Shown here piece after piece: positions 26,517 to 35,367 of a stretch of DNA of 64,000 nt. Origin of the DNA: Thermopolyspora flexuosa (GTDB taxonomy: Bacteria > Actinomycetota > Actinomycetes > Streptosporangiales > Streptosporangiaceae); assembly GCF_006716785.1 (NCBI RefSeq), contig NZ_VFPQ01000001.1, positions 1,798,001 through 1,862,000 of the forward strand, written 5' to 3'. Each line of letters begins with the position of its first letter. Position 1 is the stretch's first letter. The translations under genes were made by a program, and so were the position numbers. The notes under the pieces were generated by a model. The model saw only the letters and a list, made by a program, of their open reading frames with translations, was not told where the DNA came from and ran no database searches.

Positions 26517-27036
26517 CGCGCTCGTCCCTCCCTGTCCAGGGATCGGCCCGGCGATCCCTTGACGGAGTGATTGACTCGCCGCTGATCGGCCAGTCAATTC
26601 CGATCGCAGCGTAGGCATGGCACGGCGTCGTCGTCACGATCGAATGTATGCCCATTTTCCCGGGAAACGCATCTGTGGCTCCGCGGATAGCGAGAGAATG
26701 CCGGTCCGTGCCCGGATGTCGTATTTCGATGGCCAACCACTCTAGAGAACTTCGCTAATCCCGATCGTTTGCAGGTGCCGAATCCCGGCGGCCCGGGCGA
26801 GGGGTTCGCCGGGCGCTCGGTGGTACGGCAGGGCCGGTACGGCCGGCGTCCTTACAGGTCTGGTCAAAGGTGTCAGTGGTGGTGCATAATCGCACTTCAC
26901 AGGCTGGGTGCACACCTGTCGGGAGGGTAGCCGACCCGATTCGCTCGGTGATCGAGGGCTGAAATTTACAGATCACCTAACAGATAGTTGAAAGTTTTGT
27001 TGCGGCCCACATTTGATTTGTGCTACCTAATCGACG
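26517..27036. other. 520-bp divergent spacer, AT-richer
   Basis: This spacer separates two divergent genes and contains low-GC stretches near 26,600-26,760 and 26,930-27,030, where promoters are expected. CATAAT at 26885-26890 could be a -10 box for rightward transcription, but no good -35 box is spaced correctly. No credible small gene, terminator or palindrome is seen. Confidence 0.4.
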
Positions 27037-29046
27037 GTGGGACAAGACCTGGCGCTCGAGGCAGCACCGAAAAGGCCCGGCGGGCGCGACGGCACACGTC
27101 GCGGGCCCGATGACCGGGGCGCGGAGATTCCGCGCGCCACGACGGTGGCGCAATTGGACCTTGAACCCGGCGTGCCGGAGATCGCGGCCGCTTTCGGAAT
27201 GGGCCGCGCCTCGGCGTGCCTGCGGCGGGCGATCGCCGGCGGCGCGCCCACGGACGAGGACGGTACGGCCGGCGATGCCGTACCCTCCGGCGTCCCCGTG
27301 CAGGGCGCCGCGGCCGAGGCGATGTCCGCGGACTGCGGACCGGCGCTGACACCCGAGCACGCCGCGGCGCTGCGCGCGATCCTGCTCGGCGAGCGCACCG
27401 AGGCCGCCGGGACCGCGGCCGCCCGGCGGCCGTGGACGACCGAGGACGTGCGTGACCTGCTCGCCCGCGAGTTCGGCGTGCGCACCACCGCCGACGGCGC
27501 GCAGGCCGCGCTGGGCACGCTCGGCCTGTGGCCGGACCGGCCGCCGCGCCGCCCGCACCATGCCACCGACGCCGCCTGGGCCGCCACCGAGCTGCCGCGC
27601 ATCCGCGAGCGCGCGGCGGCCGAGGGCGCTCGGCTGTACCTGGTGGAGGACACCCTCGTCGGCGACGGCACGCTGTGGCTGTTCACCGCGTCCCCGATGT
27701 ACGGCCCGCGGCGGTTCGCCCTCTACGACCCGGCCCGCGAGGGCGGCGACGACCACCACCGGTTCCTGGCCGACTTCCTCGAACGGCTCGCCCGGCGGCC
27801 CGGCCCGCCCGCGCACGTCGTCCTCGAGCCGCTGCCCGCCGAGGACGCGCGGGCCGTGACCGCCCTCGCCGACGCCTCCCAGGGGCGGCTGCGCGTGCAC
27901 TTCCTGCCCGACGCCCTCCTGCGGCTGGAGCGCCTCACCGCGCTGTGGCGCGCGTCCCACGAGGCGACCGACCGGCGGGCCCGGGAACGCGACGAGGCCG
28001 CCCGCGTCCACCGGGACGCGAAGGCCGCCGAGGAACGGCTGCGGCTGGAACGCGACCGGGCGATCCGCGGCTGCCGCGACGCGGGCATCCCGGTCGCCGA
28101 GCTGGTCGAGCACACCGGACTCGCCCCCAAGACCATCTACGACGCGCTCGACCGGACAACCGCGCCCGGCCCGGACGAGGAGGCCGGGGCCGCCCCCGTC
28201 ACGCTGCGGCGGCAGCGGCTCGCCCGCCTCGACGCGGCGTTCGCCGCCTGGCGCCGCGCCGCCGACGCGGTACGCGAGCACGCCCGCGAGCGCGAGGAGG
28301 TCGTCGCCGCCTACCGCACCGCGCGGGCCGTCGAGGAGCGGCTGCGGCGCCGCCGGGACGACGCGATCGCCGCCTGGCGCGCCACCGGCGTCGCGGCGAC
28401 CGCGATCGCCGCCCGCACCGGCCTGTCGATCGGGCTCATCTCCCAGATCGCGGGCAGGCGCCCGGCGGCCGAGGCCGCGGCCCGGCACGGCGTGGCGAAC
28501 CGCCTGCTCGCCGAGCTGGAGCGGGCCGGCGCGCGCTGGCGCGAGGCGACGGCGGCGACCGAGGAGCGGGCCCGCGCCCGCCGGGAGGCGGTCGACGCCT
28601 GCCGCGCCGCCCGGGCGGCCGAGCAGCGGCTGCGCGCCCGGCGCGACCGGGTGATGCTCGCCTGCCAGGCGGCGGGCATCCCTGCCCCGGACATCGCGCT
28701 CTGCGCCGGTCTCGACGTGTCCACGGTCTACCAGACGCTGCGCGTGCACCGGATCGAGCCGCGCGACCTGCCCCGCGTCGACCGGGTACGGCTGATGAGC
28801 CGCCTGCGCGAGGTGTCCCGCCGCTGGCGGCGCGCCGCCGACGCGGTCCGCGAGTCGGTACGGCTGCGCGACGAGGCGATCCGGGCCTGGCGGGCGAGCC
28901 GCGCCGACGAGGAGGCGGCACGCCGGGAGCGGGACCGGGCGATCGCCGAATGCCGCGCCGCCGGCATCGGGGTGAACGTGCTCGCCGCGTGCACCCGCCT
29001 CGACCTGAGCACCGTCTACGGGGTCTGCCAGGCCGCCGGGGCCTGA
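27037..29046 (+). CDS. Domesticated IS630-like transposase remnant fused to four coiled-coil/HTH modules
   Basis: The product has 669 residues. Residues about 30-200 recall the N-terminal part of IS630/Tc1 transposases: LTPEHAAALRAILLGER, then PWTTEDVRDLLAREFGVRT, a winged helix, and WAATELPRIRERAAAEGA. Residues 198-305 follow the DDE fold (ARLYLVEDTLV, AHVVLEPLPAEDA, RVHFLPDALLRLERLTALWR), but the usual D in VVLD is Glu or lost and the N-P-x-E motif is absent, so transposition is unlikely. Four 70-residue modules follow (303-371, 400-473, 497-569, 593-665). Each has a basic coiled coil (EERLRLERDRAI) ending in an HTH such as GLDVSTVYQTL. The protein looks like a host-recruited DNA-binding or chromosome-organising factor. 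The GTG start lacks a clear ribosome site. No terminal inverted repeats are seen. Confidence 0.55.
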   Translation: MGQDLALEAAPKRPGGRDGTRRGPDDRGAEIPRATTVAQLDLEPGVPEIAAAFGMGRASACLRRAIAGGAPTDEDGTAGDAVPSGVPVQGAAAEAMSADCGPALTPEHAAALRAILLGERTEAAGTAAARRPWTTEDVRDLLAREFGVRTTADGAQAALGTLGLWPDRPPRRPHHATDAAWAATELPRIRERAAAEGARLYLVEDTLVGDGTLWLFTASPMYGPRRFALYDPAREGGDDHHRFLADFLERLARRPGPPAHVVLEPLPAEDARAVTALADASQGRLRVHFLPDALLRLERLTALWRASHEATDRRARERDEAARVHRDAKAAEERLRLERDRAIRGCRDAGIPVAELVEHTGLAPKTIYDALDRTTAPGPDEEAGAAPVTLRRQRLARLDAAFAAWRRAADAVREHAREREEVVAAYRTARAVEERLRRRRDDAIAAWRATGVAATAIAARTGLSIGLISQIAGRRPAAEAAARHGVANRLLAELERAGARWREATAATEERARARREAVDACRAARAAEQRLRARRDRVMLACQAAGIPAPDIALCAGLDVSTVYQTLRVHRIEPRDLPRVDRVRLMSRLREVSRRWRRAADAVRESVRLRDEAIRAWRASRADEEAARRERDRAIAECRAAGIGVNVLAACTRLDLSTVYGVCQAAGA

Positions 29047-29421
29047 CCGCCACCCCGCTTCCGGATTGTCCTGACCGTATTTGACATCATTGGTTAATCA
29101 GGACCTGACTAAAGAAGTTGGGTTTTGACTTAACGGAACCGTGCCGGACACAATCAGAGAGCGATCGACAACACCCACCTCTATAGAGAACTCAACCCCG
29201 CCATCACCTTTCTGAGCTGGGCACTTGCATATTTTCCGGTGATCGTGCAGCATGCGTTCCGTGGGGATGCCAAGCGTCGCTCAAATACAGCCCGGCCGAC
29301 GGACGAAAAACTTCCCGGACCCGTGTGCGAGTTCCGGATGGAGAAGGTTCTCGTGCGATTAACGGGGGTACCGGTGAGCCATCGCCGTTCCGCCGTGGCG
29401 GATGAGTAAGGAGTAACGGCG
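29047..29421. other. 375-bp spacer with a possible promoter
   Basis: A possible promoter for the next gene is TTGACT at 29126-29131 with CACAAT at 29150-29155 (18-base spacer). It would leave a leader of about 260 bases. TTGACA at 29079 has no matching -10 box. The stretch is AT-richer than both neighbours. A good AAGGAG ribosome site lies at about 29406. Confidence 0.4.
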
Positions 29422-30657
29422 ATGAGCGACTGGAGGTCGTCAGAGGGGTGGAGGTTGATCCCGGACTCCCGGACTCCTGACCCTCCGGACGGTGAACCCG
29501 GTCCGTGGCGGGACCGGTCCGGCGCCGTGATGCACGGCGTCTACGAGCGCGTGTTCCGCGCGGTCGAGTCCGGCCGCCCCGCGTACGTGGAGGGCGTGGC
29601 GGCCTGGCACGGCAGGCGGCTGTGGAGTTGGAGCGGTCCGGAGATGCCGCGCTTCCGCGACCCGCGGGTGAGTCCCTGGAACCCGATCCTCGCCCAGGGC
29701 CTGCGCGCCGAGGACGCCGAGCACACCCCCTACCGCACCCCGTCGTGGTGCGACGAGTGGATCGCCGACGCGCTGCTGCGCAACCTCAAGCCGTACGGCC
29801 GGTTCGCCCTGCCGTACAAGGCGGCGATGGACTGGTGCGCCGAGGCCGGCCGGGCCGGGCTCGTGTACCGTGCCACCCCCGAGACCGCGAGCGGCGACGC
29901 CTCCGACGGCGCCGACCGCCGGTTATACATCGTCGCCGCGATCACCCAGACCTACGGGGAGGCGTTCGACCTCGACGCGCTCATCGCCGACTACCAGGAC
30001 GCGCTGCCCGAGGAGCTGGCGGAGCCGCAGATCGACGCGCTGCAGCGGCACCGCGACCAGTCCATCGCCCTGCGCTACGTTCTCGCCGACGACGCCGACG
30101 AACGCTTCTGGGCGGCCCCGCGAGCGGTGCGGGGTCTGACCCTCGGCTACCCTCCCACCGCAACCGCCGCGCGCATCCTCGCCGAGGCCGAGCCGGCCGC
30201 CGGGTCCCCGCACCCCCGGCGCCCGTACGGTCCGGTCGCCACCGGTCCGCTCGGCGGTCCCGGCCACCCCCTCGGCAACGGCAGAACGAACGGACCGCAG
30301 ATGATCAGAGTCCCCGAGTGCCGGCACCCCGGGCGCCCGCACGCCCGTGTCGCCGACATGACGCCCACCACCTTCGCCACCATCAGCCGCTGGATCGACC
30401 GCAGCTGGCCGGTCGACATGCCCCGGGGGACCCACCCCGGCAGCCCCGCCGAGCTGGAGCGTTTCGGCTACCTCATCGCGATCGCCTACCGCGCGTACGT
30501 GAGCAGCGATCCGGTGCTGCGCGTGCCGATCTCCGACGACCCCGACGCCGAGGGCGAGCTGCACCGGTACGTGTGCTGCCTGCTGCGCGGCATGTCGAAG
30601 GACCCCCGCGAGATCCATCTCGACGCGCTGTACGCCCGCAGGATGGCCTGGAGCTGA
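29422..30657 (+). CDS. Unknown 411-residue protein containing a TTA leucine codon
   Basis: The ATG at 29422 follows AAGGAG with good spacing. The protein is soluble and acidic, with Trp/Arg-rich N-terminal text (WHGRRLWSWSGPEMPRFRD), a middle helix region (PEELAEPQIDALQRHRDQSI), a Pro/Gly linker near residues 255-295 and a second ordered part from about 310 (TISRWIDRSWPVDMPRGTH to LHRYVCCLLRGMSKDP). No family is recognised. Codon 168, at 29923-29925, is TTA, which is rare in such a genome; in Streptomyces TTA codons place genes under control of the bldA tRNA, but whether that applies in this organism is unknown. Confidence 0.65.
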   Translation: MSDWRSSEGWRLIPDSRTPDPPDGEPGPWRDRSGAVMHGVYERVFRAVESGRPAYVEGVAAWHGRRLWSWSGPEMPRFRDPRVSPWNPILAQGLRAEDAEHTPYRTPSWCDEWIADALLRNLKPYGRFALPYKAAMDWCAEAGRAGLVYRATPETASGDASDGADRRLYIVAAITQTYGEAFDLDALIADYQDALPEELAEPQIDALQRHRDQSIALRYVLADDADERFWAAPRAVRGLTLGYPPTATAARILAEAEPAAGSPHPRRPYGPVATGPLGGPGHPLGNGRTNGPQMIRVPECRHPGRPHARVADMTPTTFATISRWIDRSWPVDMPRGTHPGSPAELERFGYLIAIAYRAYVSSDPVLRVPISDDPDAEGELHRYVCCLLRGMSKDPREIHLDALYARRMAWS

Positions 30658-30665
30658 CCCCGCGC

Positions 30666-30706
30666 GGCCCTCGCCCGGCCGCCCCACGGCCCGCCGGGCG
30701 AGGGCC
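30666..30706. terminator. Hairpin between convergent genes
   Basis: GGCCCTCGCCCGG at 30666-30678 pairs exactly with CCGGGCGAGGGCC at 30694-30706 around a 15-base loop. There is no T-run, but the perfect 13-bp stem lies between two convergent genes and probably ends transcription in both directions, as is usual in high-GC actinobacteria. Confidence 0.6.
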
Positions 30707-30710
30707 GGAG

Positions 30711-32138
30711 TCAGGCCGCGGACAGGCCGCTCGCCTGCGCCACCCCGCGGCTCGCCTCGAGCTGGGCGCACAGCGACAGCAGCGTGCCCTCCTCGCCCCA
30801 CCGGCCGGTGAGCATCATCCCGATCGGCAGGCCCTCGGCCGACCAGTACAGCGGCAGCGTCACGCTCGGGCGGCCGGTCAGGTTCGCCTCGGCGGCGAAC
30901 GGCGAGAACGCCTTCATCCGCGCGAACGTCTCGGCCGGGCCCACCCCGTCGGTGAACCAGCCGATCGGCGGGGGCTGCTGCGCCAGCGTCGGGGTGAGCA
31001 CCACGTCCACCGCGGCCTCCTGGCACAGCATCGCGTCCCGCATCGCCCGGTCCAGCTCGGCGTGCGCCCGGACCACCTCCAGCCCGGCGGCGAGCCGGCC
31101 CATGCCGCGCAGCCACGAGGTGAGCGGCCGCAGCTCGCGGGCGTGCGCGGCCCGCACCGTGTGCAGCCGGGCCATGGTGAACCACAGCACGTCGAGGATG
31201 CGGTCGCCCTCCGGGCCGAGCACCGGGGCGGTCTCCACCAGCTCGTGGCCGAGCGACTCCAGCAGCCGGCAGGTGCGCTCGAACGCCGCCCGCACCTCAG
31301 GGTCGGGCGTGACGCCCGGCACCGGCGACACCGCGGTGACCCCGATCCGCAGCCGCCCCGGGTCGCGGGCGACGCAGTCGAGGAACGAGGTCCCGTCGCG
31401 CGGCGCGGTCCACTCCGGGCCCTCGCCGCCGCCGGACAGCACGTCGAGCAGCGCGGCGGCGTCGGCGACCGTGCGGGCCACCACGCCCGGCACGGTCAGC
31501 CCGAACGGGTCGGGCGTGAAGATCCCCGCCGGCACCCGGCCGCGGGACGGCTTGACCCCCACCACCCCGCACGCCGAGGCGGCCACCCGCACCGCGCCGA
31601 GCCCGTCCACGCCGTGCGCCACCGGGGCGAGGCCCGCCGAGGCCGCCACCGCGGCCCCGCCCGCCGCGCCGCCCGCGGACCGGCCGGGCGCCCACGGGTT
31701 CCGCGCGGGCGGCGCCACGTCGCTCTCGGTGAAGCAGGCCAGCCCGAACTCGGAGGTGGTGGTCTTGCCGAGCAGCACCGTGCCCGCCTCGCGGAGCCGT
31801 ACCACCACCGGGTCGTCGACCGGGGCGACCAGCTCGCGGTAGGCGGCCGAGCCGAGCGTGAGCCGTACGCCCTTGACCGGGGTGAGGTCCTGGACCGGGA
31901 CCGGCACGCCGAGCAGCGGCGGCAGCTCGTCGGGGGACGCGGCCTGCAGCACCAGCCGCTCGGCCCGCCGCGCCTGCCGCAGCGCGAGCTCCGCGGTGAC
32001 CGTGACGTACGCGCCCGTGGTGGCGTTGAGCGCGGCCACGCGCCCCAGGTAGTGCTCGGCGATCTCCACGGGGGACAGCACGCGGGAGCGTACGGCGGCG
32101 GCCAGCTCGAGCGCGGACAGCTCGTGGATCTGCGGCAT
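30711..32138 (-). CDS. Amidase-signature family protein that has lost its Ser-cisSer-Lys triad
   Basis: The ATG at 32138 follows GGAGG; the product of 475 residues is full length for GatA-like amidases. LLGVPVPVQDLTPVKG, NPWAPGRSAGGAAGGAAV and HGVDGLGAVRVAASACGVVG can be aligned without gaps to the family patterns GVPxxVKD, GGSSGG and G-x-D-x-G-G-S-I-R. The three catalytic residues are replaced: Lys by Gln83, cis-Ser by Ala158 and nucleophilic Ser by Ala182. Hydrolysis of amides by the standard mechanism is therefore not expected. The fold, including GVKPSRGRVP and the C-terminal PIGMMLTGRWGEEG, is well preserved, so selection seems to maintain it. It lies 20 bp after an MFS gene and probably shares its transcript; a binding or sensing role is possible. 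Confidence 0.8.
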   Translation of the reverse strand: MPQIHELSALELAAAVRSRVLSPVEIAEHYLGRVAALNATTGAYVTVTAELALRQARRAERLVLQAASPDELPPLLGVPVPVQDLTPVKGVRLTLGSAAYRELVAPVDDPVVVRLREAGTVLLGKTTTSEFGLACFTESDVAPPARNPWAPGRSAGGAAGGAAVAASAGLAPVAHGVDGLGAVRVAASACGVVGVKPSRGRVPAGIFTPDPFGLTVPGVVARTVADAAALLDVLSGGGEGPEWTAPRDGTSFLDCVARDPGRLRIGVTAVSPVPGVTPDPEVRAAFERTCRLLESLGHELVETAPVLGPEGDRILDVLWFTMARLHTVRAAHARELRPLTSWLRGMGRLAAGLEVVRAHAELDRAMRDAMLCQEAAVDVVLTPTLAQQPPPIGWFTDGVGPAETFARMKAFSPFAAEANLTGRPSVTLPLYWSAEGLPIGMMLTGRWGEEGTLLSLCAQLEASRGVAQASGLSAA

Positions 32139-32158
32139 CTCGGCCTCCGGGGGAACGG

Positions 32159-33988
32159 TCAGCGCGCGCCCGCCTCGGCGGGGGACGGGTCGGACGACAG
32201 CGGGTCCGGCAGCTCGGCCGGCTCGAACGTGTGCGGGTCGGCGACCTCCTGGCGCAGGAAGCGGCCGGTGGACGGCTCGATCAGCCACACCCCGCCCTCC
32301 GCGTCGCGGACGGTGAGCCGGGCAAGGTGGCGCAGCGTGTGGCTCGGCGGCAGGTAGCCGTCGTCGAGGCTGCGGCGCAGCGCGAGCGCCGCCAGGTAGA
32401 GCGTCTGGAGCTGGGGGTGGATGAGCCGCTTGCCGGTGCGCGGGCTGGTACGGGCGCGGGACCGGGCGGGCTGGTGCGGCAGCCACCAGGCGACCGTGAG
32501 TGCGGCGGCGAGCGCCACCGCGGCGGCCACCCAGGCGGCGACGCTGAGCGCGTGCGCGTACGCCGCGGTGCTCCGGGTGAGCAGGTCGGCCGCCTCGCTC
32601 TCCGGCATGTGCGCGGCGAGCCGTACGGTGACCGCGACGTTGCCGAGCGCCGCCTCCCGGCCCTCGGCGGGCACGAGCGAGGCGGCCGGGGTCATGCCGC
32701 CCGCGTACACGATCCGGGCGAGGCAGCCGAGCACCGCCACGCCGAGCGCGCCGCCCGCCTGCCGGGCGGCGTCGCCGATCGCCGCGGCCACGTTCGCGTG
32801 CGCCAGCGGTACGGCCCGCAGGGTGGCCTCGGTGGTGGTGCGCATCGCCATCGCCATGCCGCAGCCGCCGACCGCGAGGGCCACCGCGAGCTGGCCGTAC
32901 CCGGAGGCGGCGGTGGTCGAGCCGAGCATCGCCATCGCCGCGGCGATGAGCATGAGGCCGAGCACGGCCGGGGTCTTCTCGCCGTCCCGCCCGGCGAGCC
33001 ACGCGGCGAGCAGCAGGCCCGCGAGCAGCCCGGCGGCGAGCGGGAGCAGGTGCAGGCCCGCCTCGAGCGGCTCCATGGCGAGCGTGGTCTGCAGGTGCTG
33101 CACCACCACGAACAGCGCGCCGAACAGGCAGAACCAGGTGAGCGCGATCGCGGTCATCGCGGCGGCGAACCGCGGGCCGTGCAGCAGCCGGATGTCGACC
33201 AGCGGCCGGGGGCCGCGCGCCCGCAGCGCGAGCCCGATCAGCGAGACCGCGGCGGCGCCCGCGATCCCGAGCACCACCGGATCGGTCCAGCCGCGCGCCG
33301 GGCCCTCGATGATCACCCAGACCAGGCCGGTGAGGGCGGCGATGCCGAGCATGACGCCGAGCGGGTCGAGCGCGCCGATGTCCGGGTTGCGGGAGGCGGG
33401 CACGAGGATCGGCACGATCACCAGGGCGAGCAGGCAGATCGGCACGTTGACCAGCAGGATCGAGCCCCACCAGAAGTTCTCCAGCACCCAGCCGCCCACC
33501 GCCGGGCCGGCCGCCACGCCCACGCCGATGCCCGCCGACCACACGCCGACCACGCGGGCCCGCTCCCGCCGGTCCGGGAACAGGTCGACGAGCAGGGACA
33601 GCGCCGACGGCATGATCATCGCGGCGCCGACGCCCATCGCGGTGCGGGCGGCGATCAGCGGGCCGACCGAGTCGACCTGGGACCCGGCGAGGGACGCGAG
33701 CGCGAACAGGGTGAGGCCGAGCACGAGCACCGGACGGCGGCCGAGGCGCTCGCCGAGCCGGCCGGCGGGCAGCAGCAGCGCGGCGAGGGCGATCGTGTAG
33801 GCGTCGATCGCCCACTGCGCCTCGCTCGGGTCGGCGCCGAGCCGCCAGGTGAGCGAGGGGACCGCGATGTGCAGCACGGTCTGGTCGAGGCCGACGATCA
33901 CCTGGGCGAGGCACAGCACGGGGAGCGCCATCCAGCGGCTGCGGCGCGGCGCTGCGGATCGGGGCGGGACAGGGGCCGGGTCGGTCAT
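32159..33988 (-). CDS. DHA2-type (14-TM) MFS exporter with a C-terminal cytoplasmic extension
   Basis: The 609-residue product has the EmrB/QacA pattern: LDQTVLHIAVPSLTWRLGAD in helix 1, RLGERLGRRPVLVLGL motif A, AGIGVGVAAGPAVGGWVLE motif C in helix 5 and 14 hydrophobic segments to about residue 510. Members use proton motive force to export drugs or metabolites. Residues about 520-609 are extra and hydrophilic, with TSPRTGKRLIHPQLQTLYLA and a domain that could bind a partner. The ATG at 33988 is at the left end of a leftward operon with the amidase-like gene. No dedicated regulator lies beside it. Confidence 0.85.
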   Translation of the reverse strand: MTDPAPVPPRSAAPRRSRWMALPVLCLAQVIVGLDQTVLHIAVPSLTWRLGADPSEAQWAIDAYTIALAALLLPAGRLGERLGRRPVLVLGLTLFALASLAGSQVDSVGPLIAARTAMGVGAAMIMPSALSLLVDLFPDRRERARVVGVWSAGIGVGVAAGPAVGGWVLENFWWGSILLVNVPICLLALVIVPILVPASRNPDIGALDPLGVMLGIAALTGLVWVIIEGPARGWTDPVVLGIAGAAAVSLIGLALRARGPRPLVDIRLLHGPRFAAAMTAIALTWFCLFGALFVVVQHLQTTLAMEPLEAGLHLLPLAAGLLAGLLLAAWLAGRDGEKTPAVLGLMLIAAAMAMLGSTTAASGYGQLAVALAVGGCGMAMAMRTTTEATLRAVPLAHANVAAAIGDAARQAGGALGVAVLGCLARIVYAGGMTPAASLVPAEGREAALGNVAVTVRLAAHMPESEAADLLTRSTAAYAHALSVAAWVAAAVALAAALTVAWWLPHQPARSRARTSPRTGKRLIHPQLQTLYLAALALRRSLDDGYLPPSHTLRHLARLTVRDAEGGVWLIEPSTGRFLRQEVADPHTFEPAELPDPLSSDPSPAEAGAR

Positions 33989-34148
33989 CGTGGCGGCTCG
34001 CTCCGGGACTCGGGGTTCGGGGACGGGGCGACGGGGCCGGTCGGCTACGGCGTGCCGCGGCGGCGGGCCGGGTCCGGTGCCGGTACGGCCGCCGCGGGCT
34101 GCGGGGGACGGCGGCCGTACCGGCCTTTACTGCGATCTTTACAAGTGG

Positions 34149-34508
34149 TCATGTACGGCACGTCCTGCGGGTCTCGCTGATCGACCTGACGTTCGCGCCG
34201 CGGTAGCTCTCGTATTTCCAGGGGAGCCGGAAGGTGTGCTGGCGGCCCGGGGGCAGGCAGGTGCCCACCCGGGTCTGCGGGCGGTCGTAGGTGACCTTCA
34301 CGTACCTGCCGGTGGAGCACCGGTTGCGGACCACGGTGAGTCCGGCCGCGCCGCCGGCGGGCGGGACGTGCCGTACCAGGTGCACGCAGGCGGGCGTGGG
34401 TTTGCCCGCCTTGGGGGCGGCGGCCGGGGCGGCGGCGATCAGCGCGCCCGTGGCCGCCAGGGTCAGTCCCAGCGCGGTGCCGGCCCTCGCCAGGTTCCGA
34501 CTGGTCAT
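34149..34508 (-). CDS. Small secreted four-Cys protein, distantly tendamistat-like
   Basis: The ATG at 34508 yields 119 residues; the frame extends further upstream but without a signal. Residues 1-31 are a signal peptide (RAGTALGLTLAATGALIAA, cleavage after APAAA). The mature part has four cysteines (PACVHL, NRCSTG, GTCLPPG, RRTC). The first-to-second and third-to-fourth spacings, with YVKVTYDRP and CLPPGRQHTFRL between, recall the two-disulfide beta sandwich of Streptomyces alpha-amylase inhibitors. The inhibitory Trp-Arg-Tyr triplet is absent. The fold assignment is tentative; secretion is well supported. Confidence 0.65.
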   Translation of the reverse strand: MTSRNLARAGTALGLTLAATGALIAAAPAAAPKAGKPTPACVHLVRHVPPAGGAAGLTVVRNRCSTGRYVKVTYDRPQTRVGTCLPPGRQHTFRLPWKYESYRGANVRSISETRRTCRT

Positions 34509-35367
34509 CGTCGCTCTGTCCTTGCCGTTGAACGGGTCGTGCCCGGGTGCCGGGGCCCGGGGCTGGTCGTCGGGACTCGGGCTTCCGGGATGGTTTCCGG
34601 GATGGTCGAGACGCGGATGGCGCACGCAGGGGGTTCGGGGGAGGAGGGGCGGATCCGCCGGCGGCGGGACCATCCCGGTGATCCGCTCCGCCCGGACGGG
34701 CCGGGGCGGAGTGCCGGCCGGCGGATCCGCGGCTCCGCGGGAAGGGGCCCTTCGCCGGCCCCCTCCTCGGGTGAGTTCTGCGCGGCTTTCGCCGATTTCG
34801 GAGCATAGGCAGGGTCGATTAACCGGGGAATACCCGTTATCAACTCGTTACCCTGACAAAAAGTTATGGCACGGGTTTTCGCTGGAAGCGGGCTTTGGAC
34901 CGGGCCGGGGCCGGGAGAATCACCGGGGGTGGAACCTGGTTTTCGGCTCGGCCGTATCCGGATGCCTCGCCAGGGCTGGGCCTGTGAGCTGCGGCTGGTC
35001 ACAGCAGCATCAGTTTCCTCACTACTTGTCAGAAGACTTGTAAAGACGCATGAAGGTATTACGAATTGGTCACGACAGGGTCGGCCTATATCATCTCGGG
35101 CTTGATTTATTTACTCTCGACTGTGGGTTGACAAACCCAGTCAAGAAACTTGATGACCTTGTGAGGTGTGCTGCCGGGCCGGGCGGCCGCACCGCCGTAC
35201 GGCGCCCTGCGCGGCCCTCGGCCGGGCTCCCGTGCCCGCCGCCCCCGTCGAGGAAATCTCGGCGCGGTCCCCGACGGGGGCGGCGTACCCCGGCACCGGG
35301 CCCACCGCGGACGACCGGCCGTGCGACCCGGGGGCGGCGATCCCCCTGGCCAGAGAGGACGGAGACC
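34509..35367. other. 859-bp spacer with a possible promoter for the isochorismatase-like gene
   Basis: The part 34,800-35,160 is clearly AT-richer than its surroundings. TTGACA at 35128-35133 with TGATGA at 35151-35156 (17-base spacer) may drive the gene at 35368. Two small dyads overlap it: GGGTT-gaca-AACCC at 35125-35138 and TCAAG-aaa-CTTGA at 35141-35153. No gene with a ribosome site was found in the spacer. Confidence 0.4.

Noticed and set aside
26755-26976. 73-codon minus-strand frame in the spacer before the transposase-like gene
   Set aside because: No ribosome site and a composition typical of chance frames.
30711-33914. A 1067-codon minus-strand frame that seems to fuse an MFS and an amidase
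   Set aside because: The upstream 590 codons are a shadow of the MFS gene in a different frame; the amidase-like gene has its own ATG and GGAGG at 32138.
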